Below are positions 1-5,583 of a stretch of DNA of 8,385 bases, piece by piece. The stretch is from Alphaproteobacteria bacterium (GTDB lineage: Bacteria > Pseudomonadota > Alphaproteobacteria > Rhodobacterales > Rhodobacteraceae). Where the stretch lies: NCBI GenBank assembly GCA_030425945.1, contig JAUHZL010000110.1, positions 1-8,385 of the forward strand. The letters run 5' to 3'. A model generated the notes under the pieces. The model ran no database searches. It was not told the origin of the DNA and saw only the letters and a list, made by a program, of their open reading frames with translations. Every line of letters begins with the position of its first letter. Position 1 is the first letter of the stretch. The translations under genes were made by a program, and so were the position numbers.

Positions 1-2
1 AG

Positions 3-173
3 GCGAGCGATGTCTCGTTCACGCTGCAGGGCGGCGAAGACGCCCGCCGGGCCGTCGGCACCTACGGGCCGACCATTGGACGCTCGCTTGGGTTCAACAT
101 GACGCAGGTCCGGGACCGCGAGATCCGGGACGGCGGCCCGCGCCTCGGCAGCGACCTTCTGCCCTGCAACTGA
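3..173 (+). CDS. C-terminal end of an unrecognised protein (partial)
   Basis: An open frame enters from the left edge and ends at TGA 171-173, giving 56 residues. The visible part contains a Gly-rich stretch (VGTYGPTIGRSLGFN) and ends in LPCN, with a single Cys one residue before the end. I do not recognise the family, and no catalytic motif or membrane segment is visible. Two things support real coding: the frame stays open to the edge with ordinary high-GC codon use, and a strong terminator hairpin begins 25 bases after the stop. It points toward the IS256 remnant and the transporter operon and has no evident link to either. Confidence 0.5.
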   Translation, partial: ASDVSFTLQGGEDARRAVGTYGPTIGRSLGFNMTQVRDREIRDGGPRLGSDLLPCN

Positions 174-198
174 GCGCAATGCGCTCCTTGTCAATCTG

Positions 199-223
199 CA
201 GGCTGCCCAATCCGGGCAGCCTG
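199..223 (+). terminator. Intrinsic terminator hairpin after the left-edge gene
   Basis: CAGGCTGCCC (199-208) pairs perfectly over 10 bp with GGGCAGCCTG (214-223) around a 5-base loop, AATCC. GTTTCCGCTTT follows on the plus strand. The T-run is short and broken, but the stem is strong and lies 25 bases past the stop at 173. Nothing T-rich follows on the opposite strand, so it should act on plus-strand transcripts. Confidence 0.6.
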
Positions 224-386
224 GTTTCCGCTTTGCGCAGAACCTGATCTGCGCGCGCCGATGCCACCCTCACCGCAATACGAGCGCCGCTCCGATCAGC
301 AGGTACGGGCTTGATGAGATGCTGTGCCATGTAGTGGTGTAGCTGGCGCTGATCGTCACCGTGATGTTCGGCGCGGGCCTGCTTGA

Positions 387-681
387 TCAGGATGCCACTT
401 CGGGCAGGCTGATGACGGCATCATCGCCTATCGGCGCGATGGTTTCCAGCGTCATGTATCGTGCCCGCTGGACGGCCCACTCGTCGTTCTGTTCGAGGAG
501 CAGCGCACCGACGAGACGGACGATGGCCTCATCGTTTGGGAGTGAGGGCATGACTGCCACTGGTCCGAAGGAATGCCCGAACGCCGACGACATCGGTGCG
601 GCGCTTGATTTCGCCATTCAGGCGCTCGATCGGGTTGGTGCTGTGCAGCTTGGCTCGGTGTTCCCTCGGGAAGGACATGTA
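387..681 (-). pseudogene. IS256-family transposase, C-terminal fragment with frameshift
   Basis: Reading down from 681, one frame gives YMSFPREHRAKLHSTNPIER followed by a Leu-Asn-Gly-Glu stretch ending in DVVG. This is the conserved region of IS256-type transposases just before their C-terminus. About 37 extra bases then interrupt it, and the protein resumes in another frame as LPNDEAIVRLVGALL, EQNDEWAVQRARYM and LETIAPIGDD, stopping at 387-389. Intact members are about 400 residues, so roughly the first 300 are absent. The DDE catalytic residues that would lie upstream are gone. It overlaps no intact gene and cannot encode an active enzyme. Confidence 0.85.
543..579. other. 37-bp insertion bounded by a 6-bp inverted repeat in the transposase relic
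   Basis: Between the conserved DVVG and LPNDEAIVRL portions of the transposase there are about 37 bases with no counterpart in the usual family sequence. Within the segment GGGCAT (546-551) is repeated inverted as ATGCCC (573-578). Because 37 is not a multiple of three, it causes the frameshift. The exact edges depend on the expected protein sequence, which I recall from the family and have not aligned. Confidence 0.45.
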
Positions 682-1004
682 GCGGCGGGGTCGATCTTGC
701 GGACCTTCAGGGGGAATCGGATGTTCTCGTAGACGTCGAGGTTGGGGTAGAGCGCGTAGCTCTGGAACACCATGGCAACGTCACGATCCTTGGGATCCAG
801 GTCGTTGATCCGCTTGCCGTCGATCAGGATCTCGCCGCCGGTGATCTCCTCCAGCCCCGCGATCATTCGCATCGTCGTGGTCTTGCCGCAGCCCGAGGAC
901 CCAAGCAGCACGAGGAACTCTCGATCGGCAATGGTGAGGTTGAAATTCTCCACGCCGACGAAGCTGCCCCAGCGCTTGGAGAGGTTCCTGAGCTTTATTT
1001 CGGC
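682..1004 (-). pseudogene. Sugar-type ABC transporter ATPase (MalK/UgpC-like), truncated at both ends
   Basis: The frame reads AEIKLRNLSKRWGSF and onward into a typical import ATPase N-terminus. It shows Walker A (GSSGCGKTT) and the Q-loop region (AMVFQSYALYPN), then ENIRFPLKVRKIDPA. At about 682 the reading changes into IS256 transposase. Lost are the LSGGQ signature, Walker B, the D- and H-loops and the C-terminal regulatory domain, so about 107 of roughly 330-370 residues remain. The start is also damaged. After the permease stop (TGA 1011-1013) the frame reads CCC CCG GCC GAA with no ATG, GTG or TTG, and the first in-frame candidate is GTG at 951-953, after the first strand of the fold. 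It was the last gene of the transport operon and would have powered both permeases. It cannot hydrolyse ATP as it stands. Confidence 0.9.
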
Positions 1005-1010
1005 CGGGGG

Positions 1011-2168
1011 TCAGCCCTTGACCGCGCCGGCGGTCAGGCCGCTAACGATCTGCTTCTGGAACACCATCACCAGCAGGAAGAGCGGCGCGGTGATCGAGAC
1101 GGCGGCGGCCACCGCGCGGACCTGGTCGGTGGAGGTCGTCTCGCGGTTGAAGAAGCTCGCGATGCCCGGGACCATCGTCTGGTTCTGCGCGTCGAGCAGC
1201 AGCGACGTGACGAGATAGTCGTTGTAGCCCAGGAGGAACGAGAACAGCCCCGCGGTGATCACGCCCGGCCACATCACCGGCACGATGACCAGCCGGAAGG
1301 CCTGGAAATACGTGCAGCCGTCGACCCGCGCGGCCTCGTCCAGCTCGGGCGGGATGTTCGCGAAATAGCTCCTGAGCAGCCAGATCGTGAAGGGCTGGTT
1401 GATCGCGACGAGGACGAAGATCACCGGCAGGGGCATCCCGTAGAGCGTCGGCGCGGCCTCGCCGAGGATCGGGGCGAGGATCTCGGAGGAGTTGATGAAG
1501 GCCGGCAGGTAGCCCGCGACCAGCACCGAATGGGGCAGCGCGCGGAAGACGAGGGCGGCGATCAGGATCCAGAACGCGACCCGCGCCCGGCAGCGCGCCA
1601 GCCCGAAGCCCGCCAGCGTGCCGACGGTCAACGAGACCGTGACGACGCCTGCCGTGATCATCAGGGAGTTGAGGAAGTTGCGGTAGAACTCGAACTCGAC
1701 CCAGACCGAGCGGTAATGCGCCCCGGTCACCCCCATCACGGGCGTGGCGAGCGGCCCCATCCAGGCATCGGCATGGAGAACAAGGACCGGCAGGATCACC
1801 ACGGCGACCAGCAGGGCTGCGACGGCGAAGCCCGTGACCGCCAGGGCCCAGGCGGCCACCGGCCCCGTGACCTCGGCCAGCCCCGCGACCAGCCGCGGCA
1901 GGCGCCGCGTCGCCACATGCCAGCCGCCCCAGAGCGCGAGACCGATCCAGAGCAGGTCGATGACCGACAACCCGACGCCGAGGCGGCGCGTCTCGAAGCC
2001 GAGGATCACCGCGAAGGGGTTGGACGAGAAGGCGTCGATGGGCGCCTTCAGGCTCATCGCCGAGATCCAGAAGATCGGAAAGGCTGCGAAGACACACCAG
2101 ATTGCGAGGGTCAGGTAGGCCGAGACCTTGATCGACGTGGTCGGGCGCAGCGCGGGTGACAGCGACAT
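1011..2168 (-). CDS. Carbohydrate ABC transporter permease, MalG/UgpE type, with extra membrane segment
   Basis: This is an inner-membrane subunit of a CUT1 sugar-type importer, 385 residues. The first helix is at about 16-36. The permease core helices lie near 168-190, 197-218, 245-265, 297-319 and 350-372. The EAA loop that docks the ATPase is clear at 278-299 (EAARVDG...IVPV), with the conserved Gly at 284. MalG-type subunits are usually about 280-300 residues. The excess lies between helix 1 and the core: residues about 50-150 hold two more hydrophobic helices (about 66-84 and 104-130), where relatives have a short periplasmic stretch. The start ATG is one base after the stop of the preceding permease gene, with GGGAGA as a plausible ribosome site, so the two are translationally coupled. 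The solute cannot be read from the sequence. Confidence 0.9.
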   Translation of the reverse strand: MSLSPALRPTTSIKVSAYLTLAIWCVFAAFPIFWISAMSLKAPIDAFSSNPFAVILGFETRRLGVGLSVIDLLWIGLALWGGWHVATRRLPRLVAGLAEVTGPVAAWALAVTGFAVAALLVAVVILPVLVLHADAWMGPLATPVMGVTGAHYRSVWVEFEFYRNFLNSLMITAGVVTVSLTVGTLAGFGLARCRARVAFWILIAALVFRALPHSVLVAGYLPAFINSSEILAPILGEAAPTLYGMPLPVIFVLVAINQPFTIWLLRSYFANIPPELDEAARVDGCTYFQAFRLVIVPVMWPGVITAGLFSFLLGYNDYLVTSLLLDAQNQTMVPGIASFFNRETTSTDQVRAVAAAVSITAPLFLLVMVFQKQIVSGLTAGAVKG

Positions 2169-2169
2169 C

Positions 2170-3195
2170 TCAGGTCTCCCGCCTGGAATAGTCGGCCCAG
2201 GTCCGCCGCAGCGGCCAGATCAGCAGGATCACGATGCCGATCATGGTCAGCATCGCGCTGGCCGAGGCGCGGCTGATCGAGCGGTTCCCGGCGTCATCGG
2301 GCGTCAGGTAGTCGTAGGTGATCCATTGCAGCGAGATGACGTGGCTCTCGGCGGAGAAGCCGACGATCTCCTCGAAGACGCGGTAGCTGTCCATCAGGTG
2401 GATCAGCGACAGGAACACGATCAGCGGCGCGAGATGCGGGATGATGACGTAGCGCAGCCGCTGCCAGCGGTTCGCCCCGTCGATCAGCGCGCTTTCCAGC
2501 GTGTCGCGGTTCACCGTCTGGAGCGCGGCGTAAAACACCACGAAAGCGAAGGGCGCGACGTGCCAGATGCGGTAGAACATCATCAGGATCTCGATGGTCC
2601 AGGCCTGCGCGAACAGCGCCACGTCGCGTTGCAGCCACCACTCGATCAGGGCCGTCAGGATCCCGTCGCCGATGAAAAGCCAGCGGATCGACAGCGCGCC
2701 GATCACCGGCGTGATGATGAAGGGGAGAAGGGTCAGGAAGATCGCCGGGCCCTTGACCCGTTCGGTCACGGTGTTCACCGCAAGCGCCAGCCCGAGGCCG
2801 ACGGCCAGCATGATCGGCAGGGTGACAAAGGTGAAGACGAGGGTGAAGCGCAGCGCCTTCCAGAAATCGATCTGCAGGAGCGCCTGAAGGTCCCAGTCCG
2901 CCAGTGCCGCGCGGGTGCGGTCCAGTTCCAGCACGCTGCGATAGGCCTGCAGGCCCACGAACTCCGTCTCGGTCACCACCCGGCCGTCGGCGTCCAGCAG
3001 CGGGCGCGTGACGGTCTGGGTCGTGCAGACCTCGCCGAGAAAGCCCGGCGCGCAGGTCTCGCGCTCGACGGTCTCGAGCACGGGGGAGGTGACGTAGAAG
3101 CTCTGGACGAAGACCGACACCAGCGGGGCCGCGATGAAGATCAGCATCAGCGCGACCGAGGGTCCCACGAACCAGAAGAATGTGCGCAGGCGCAT
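2170..3195 (-). CDS. Carbohydrate ABC transporter permease, MalF/UgpA type
   Basis: This is the partner inner-membrane subunit, 341 residues. Helix 1 (about 7-33) is followed by a periplasmic loop of about 80 residues. Core helices lie near 113-143, 150-174, 200-226, 250-270 and 305-328. The EAA loop is at 234-254 (ESALIDGANRW...IIPH), in the usual place for contact with an ATPase. The periplasmic loop carries two Cys (48 and 57), which may form a disulfide and lie on the face that meets the binding protein. An excellent ribosome site fixes the start ATG at 3193-3195. The gene follows the SnoaL-like gene by 9 bases and precedes the MalG-type gene by 1 base, so the genes are co-transcribed. 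No truncation is seen, and the length is normal for the family. Confidence 0.92.
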   Translation of the reverse strand: MRLRTFFWFVGPSVALMLIFIAAPLVSVFVQSFYVTSPVLETVERETCAPGFLGEVCTTQTVTRPLLDADGRVVTETEFVGLQAYRSVLELDRTRAALADWDLQALLQIDFWKALRFTLVFTFVTLPIMLAVGLGLALAVNTVTERVKGPAIFLTLLPFIITPVIGALSIRWLFIGDGILTALIEWWLQRDVALFAQAWTIEILMMFYRIWHVAPFAFVVFYAALQTVNRDTLESALIDGANRWQRLRYVIIPHLAPLIVFLSLIHLMDSYRVFEEIVGFSAESHVISLQWITYDYLTPDDAGNRSISRASASAMLTMIGIVILLIWPLRRTWADYSRRET

Positions 3196-3199
3196 CGGA

Positions 3200-3206
3200 C
3201 CCTCCT
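3200..3206 (-). promoter_or_regulatory. Strong Shine-Dalgarno site for the MalF-type permease
   Basis: On the minus strand AGGAGGG precedes the ATG at 3193-3195 by 4 bases. It overlaps the TAG stop of the SnoaL-like gene (3205-3207), so ribosomes ending that gene could re-initiate here. It is the best ribosome site in the operon and decides the permease start. Confidence 0.75.
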
Positions 3207-4179
3207 ATCTCGGCGGCGCGGCCCGGAGCGGGGCCATCAGATCGACGCCGCACTGCGCCGCGAAATCGATCAGGTCGATGAAGACCCAGTTCTGGTACAG
3301 GCGCTCGCCCCGGCGCAGGTAGAAATCCATGATCGCCTGCCCGATCGGCGCGCCGGTAGGCGGAATGCCCCGGAACGGCGCGCCCGAGAAGGTGCCCACC
3401 AGCGACGGCCAGCCGGTGAAGGCCGCGACCTGCCCCTCGGCGAGGAAGGCGTCCTTGGGCCAGGTGCCGCGCCGGTCGGGGAAGCTGGCGACCGAGGGGC
3501 CTTGGGCGAACTCCTGGTATTCCCGGAAGCCGTGGCAGGCGCCGATGCCCCAGGGGCCGTACCAGCGCATCTCCGCGTCCCAGAACTCGCGCTGCGGCAT
3601 GGAGGCGAGGCGGCCTGCCTTGAGCTGGTTCAGCCCGCCGATCAGCGCCGCCACGAGGTCGCGCGAGGTGGCGCTTTCGGCGGGGGGCTTCGCGCCGCGG
3701 TTCAGGGCGAGCGCCGGGTCGGGCGTGTCCACTTCGGGCCGTCCGGCGAAGGGGGGCAGAAGGTCGATCCCCGCCTGCGCGGCGAGCTGCGGCAGGTCGA
3801 AGAGCACCCGCATCTCGTCGATGCGTGCGCCCGCAAAGCGCAGGAAAAGACCAAAGCGCAGCACCCGCCCGCGCCCCGGCGGGATGCCGAGGAAGGGGGC
3901 GCCCTGGTCGGACCGGAGCGCCCCCATGGCCGCCACCCATGTCGCACCGCCGAACCGATCGGCCAGCAGGAGTTCGGGACCGATCCGGGTGGTGCCGAAG
4001 GCCTCCAGAAGCGGGCGGTAGAACCGCGCCTCCAGTGCCTCGGCCCCGGACACCCGCCCGAAGGGAGCTGGCAGCCAGGCCTCGACCTCCGGGGCGACCA
4101 CCGCCATCGGCGGGCGTTCGTCCGAAAGCAGGCCCAGCGCCACCTGCCGTGCCGTTTCCTTGTCGGTTTCGACTATCAT
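3205..4179 (-). CDS. Tandem SnoaL-like / NTF2-fold protein in transport operon
   Basis: A 324-residue soluble protein without signal peptide or membrane helix, so probably cytoplasmic. It consists of two related halves. Residues about 30-144 contain FLGIPP (96-101) and FDLPQLAAQAGIDLLPP (127-143). Residues about 173-318 contain FRGIPP (269-274) and IDLIDFAAQCGVDLMAP (301-317). This arrangement, with GIPPTG before a beta strand and a final Asp-Leu helix, is typical of SnoaL-like polyketide-cyclase/NTF2-fold proteins, which are small alpha+beta cones that bind or isomerise small molecules. Here two are fused. The chosen start is ATG 4177-4179. GTG at 4189-4191 is also possible, and neither has a good ribosome site. 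It lies 65 bases after the binding-protein gene and 9 before the permease, so it belongs to the operon and probably handles the imported compound, although the reaction is unknown. Confidence 0.8.
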   Translation of the reverse strand: MIVETDKETARQVALGLLSDERPPMAVVAPEVEAWLPAPFGRVSGAEALEARFYRPLLEAFGTTRIGPELLLADRFGGATWVAAMGALRSDQGAPFLGIPPGRGRVLRFGLFLRFAGARIDEMRVLFDLPQLAAQAGIDLLPPFAGRPEVDTPDPALALNRGAKPPAESATSRDLVAALIGGLNQLKAGRLASMPQREFWDAEMRWYGPWGIGACHGFREYQEFAQGPSVASFPDRRGTWPKDAFLAEGQVAAFTGWPSLVGTFSGAPFRGIPPTGAPIGQAIMDFYLRRGERLYQNWVFIDLIDFAAQCGVDLMAPLRAAPPR

Positions 4180-4244
4180 GGATCGCTGCACCGCCGGTCC
4201 GGCCCCGGGCGCGGGAGAAAGGGCACCCGGAGCCGGCATTCCGG

Positions 4245-5453
4245 TTACTGGAGGATGCCGGCCTCGCGGGCCGACTCGAGGTAATCCGCCTCGATCTGGG
4301 CCAGCGTAGCCTCGGCCGCCATGCCGCTTGTCAGGAACGCCCCGATGTTGTCGGCGATCGCCTGCTGCATCAGGCCCATGTGGGTCGAGGCGGGATAGGG
4401 CAGCGCGCCGTTCTGCGCGGTGGCCGCGGCCCCCGCGGCAATCGGACCGGGCTCGAAGCCCGGAATGATCCAGATCGCGGCCTCGGGGTTGGCGTTCGCC
4501 ATCTCCGTGTCGAGGCCCTCCATCGCCACGCGGAAGGCGGCTTCGGCCTCGGCGTCGGTCACGTTGCGGGCGATCACGACCCCGTCCCACCACAGCGTTG
4601 CCGCGGGCAGCGTGCCCGGACCGGAGGCGGGCGCGGAGGCGAATTCCACGAGGCCCACGACCTTGCTTTCGGCAGCATCGTTCATCGCGCCCGCGCGGCT
4701 CGCCCAGAGGTTCGCCATCGCCACGCGCCCGTTCTGGAGCTGCTGCTGGACGTAGGTGGAATCCGACACGAGGTATTCGGGGTCCATGTACTCCGTGAGT
4801 TCGGCCATCCGCGCCAGCGTGGCAAGACCGGTTTCGTTGTTCACCGCGGGCTGGAACCCGTCCGCGAAGAAGGACCCGCCATAGCCGAGGTAGATGTCGG
4901 CGAAGATCAGCCAGGTCGTCGACCACGGCGCGCCGAACGGGTAATCGACGACGCCCGCATCGCGGATGACCTGGGCCGCGGCGATCAGCTGGTCATAGTC
5001 GGTGGGCACCTCGAGGCCGAGATCGGCGAAGATGTCCGAGCGGTACATCAGGTGCTGGGCGTTCACCATCATGGCGATGGCCATGATCTGCCCGTCGACG
5101 CGGATCAGCTGCTGCGGGCTCAGGTGCTGGCCATACCGCGCCACAAGGTCGTCGAGCGGCCGGATCAGCCCGGCGTTCAGGAGCGGCACCATCGAGGAGT
5201 TCGCCACCCCGCCCATGGTATAGAGCGACGGACGCGCGGCCATGCCGGTCGCCTGTTTCTCCTGGAAGTCCTGGCTCAGTTCGACGGTGACGTTGCCGCA
5301 TTCCTGCATCGCCGCCGTGACGGCGTTCCACGCCGCGAAGCCCGCGGCCGAGATGCTGACGGGCACGTCGTTCTCGAAGGTGCACTCGGCCCTTGCGCCG
5401 GTCGCCAGGACGGCCACGGCGGCCGCTGTGGCGAGGTATCTTGCGATCTTCAT
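4245..5453 (-). CDS. Periplasmic solute-binding protein of sugar-type ABC transporter (family 1)
   Basis: 402 residues, first gene of the operon. A classic Sec signal peptide spans residues 1-22 (MKIARYLATAA... to TGARA), with cleavage expected before Glu23-Cys24. The mature protein is about 380 residues, typical of family 1 extracellular solute-binding proteins of CUT1 importers. Supporting features are the MVNAQHLMYRSDIFADLGLE stretch with its partner-strand pattern, the VPTDYDQL helix start and the LWWDGVVIARNV strand. The signal peptide has no lipobox ahead of Cys24. Instead Cys24 and Cys52 may pair near the mature N-terminus. GGAGGG (5458-5463) lies 4 bases before the ATG and supports this start. 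It delivers the solute to the MalF/MalG-type permeases. The solute could be a mono- or oligosaccharide, polyol or other compound. Specificity is not deducible here. Confidence 0.92.
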   Translation of the reverse strand: MKIARYLATAAAVAVLATGARAECTFENDVPVSISAAGFAAWNAVTAAMQECGNVTVELSQDFQEKQATGMAARPSLYTMGGVANSSMVPLLNAGLIRPLDDLVARYGQHLSPQQLIRVDGQIMAIAMMVNAQHLMYRSDIFADLGLEVPTDYDQLIAAAQVIRDAGVVDYPFGAPWSTTWLIFADIYLGYGGSFFADGFQPAVNNETGLATLARMAELTEYMDPEYLVSDSTYVQQQLQNGRVAMANLWASRAGAMNDAAESKVVGLVEFASAPASGPGTLPAATLWWDGVVIARNVTDAEAEAAFRVAMEGLDTEMANANPEAAIWIIPGFEPGPIAAGAAATAQNGALPYPASTHMGLMQQAIADNIGAFLTSGMAAEATLAQIEADYLESAREAGILQ

Positions 5454-5471
5454 GGATCCCTCCGCTGGTAT

Positions 5472-5491
5472 GCGCCGCGCCCGGGCGGCGC
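5472..5491 (-). promoter_or_regulatory. GC-rich hairpin in the leader of the binding-protein mRNA
   Basis: GCGCCGC (5472-5478) and GCGGCGC (5485-5491) are perfect 7-bp inverted arms around a 6-base loop. The hairpin would lie in the 5' leader of the transporter mRNA, 8 bases upstream of its ribosome site. It could affect mRNA stability or translation, or be a protein-binding dyad. No T-run follows, so it is not a usual terminator. Confidence 0.4.
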
Positions 5492-5499
5492 GTGTCGTG

Positions 5500-5521
5500 A
5501 GAGGAAGGCTAGCCAGAGGAA
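5500..5521. repeat. AGAGGAA direct repeat around a GGCTAGCC palindrome
   Basis: AGAGGAA occurs at 5500-5506 and again at 5515-5521, separated by the perfect 8-bp palindrome GGCTAGCC (5507-5514). The spacing of 15 bases is about one and a half helical turns. Its place in the divergent control region makes it a candidate operator, but no known regulator site is recognised. Confidence 0.4.
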
Positions 5522-5525
5522 AGGG

Positions 5526-5583
5526 TATCAGCTAAATGAAATAGGATCATGGCTGATATAGACGACATGGATATCAGGCTGAT
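5526..5583. promoter_or_regulatory. Cluster of four ATCAG/CTGAT half-sites over the lysR start
   Basis: ATCAG at 5527-5531 (within TATCAGC), CTGAT at 5553-5557 (within GCTGATA), ATCAG at 5573-5577 and CTGAT at 5579-5583 alternate in orientation. The first pair is a perfect 7-bp inverted repeat (5526-5532 and 5552-5558). The last pair forms ATCAGGCTGAT, an interrupted palindrome. LysR-type regulators bind T-N11-A dyads in such divergent regions, often with several half-sites, so this is a candidate autoregulatory operator. That assignment is inference. Confidence 0.4.

Larger units (their letters stand above)
314..681 (-). mobile_element. IS256-family insertion sequence remnant (3' part only)
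   Basis: The segment contains the last quarter or so of an IS256 (mutator-type) transposase reading on the minus strand. About 60-70 bases beyond its stop, near 319-341, lies TGTGCCATGTAGTGGTGTAG, which looks like the terminal repeat region of alphaproteobacterial IS256 elements. The other end is missing: at about 682 the transposase reading changes abruptly into an ABC ATPase. No second inverted repeat or target duplication can be identified, so this is a non-mobile relic left by a deletion. The left boundary is approximate, because the terminal repeat was recognised by general resemblance and not by alignment. Confidence 0.75.
5454..5548. promoter_or_regulatory. Divergent control region between transporter operon and lysR gene
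   Basis: These 95 bases separate two divergent starts and must hold the promoters for both, apart from any that lie inside the coding sequences. The part next to the regulator gene (about 5500-5548) is clearly more A/T- and purine-rich than the GC-rich leader next to the binding-protein gene. I could not assign convincing -35/-10 pairs on either strand. The repeats it contains are listed separately. A LysR-type protein encoded next to its divergent target normally binds in such a region. Confidence 0.6.

Noticed and set aside
94..330. Open minus-strand frame of 78 codons starting with ATG at 328-330
   Set aside because: It begins inside the IS256 end, runs across the terminator hairpin and opposite the end of the left-edge gene, resembles no known protein and has no ribosome site.
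2294..3940. Long minus-strand open frame in another phase across the MalF-type and SnoaL-like genes
   Set aside because: Arg/Pro/Ala-rich shadow frame with no family resemblance; the in-phase genes show EAA-loop and SnoaL motifs.
4180..4244. Possible terminator between the binding-protein gene and the SnoaL-like gene
   Set aside because: Only a 4-bp CCGG...CCGG pairing and no T-run were found. At most it could attenuate transcription, so I do not call it.
2128..4284. Very long plus-strand open frame (718 codons) opposite the permease and SnoaL-like genes
   Set aside because: It is rich in Arg, Gly, Asp, His and Gln, as expected for the antisense of GC-rich genes. The minus strand has clear protein families there.
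4180..4926. Upstream extension of the SnoaL-like gene to a distant start
   Set aside because: The extension overlaps the binding-protein gene in another phase and is Arg/Gly-rich. The ATG at 4177-4179 gives a normal two-domain protein.
3825..5561. Plus-strand open frame of 578 codons opposite the binding protein
   Set aside because: Low-complexity Arg/Gly/His composition and antisense to a clear signal-peptide-bearing binding protein.
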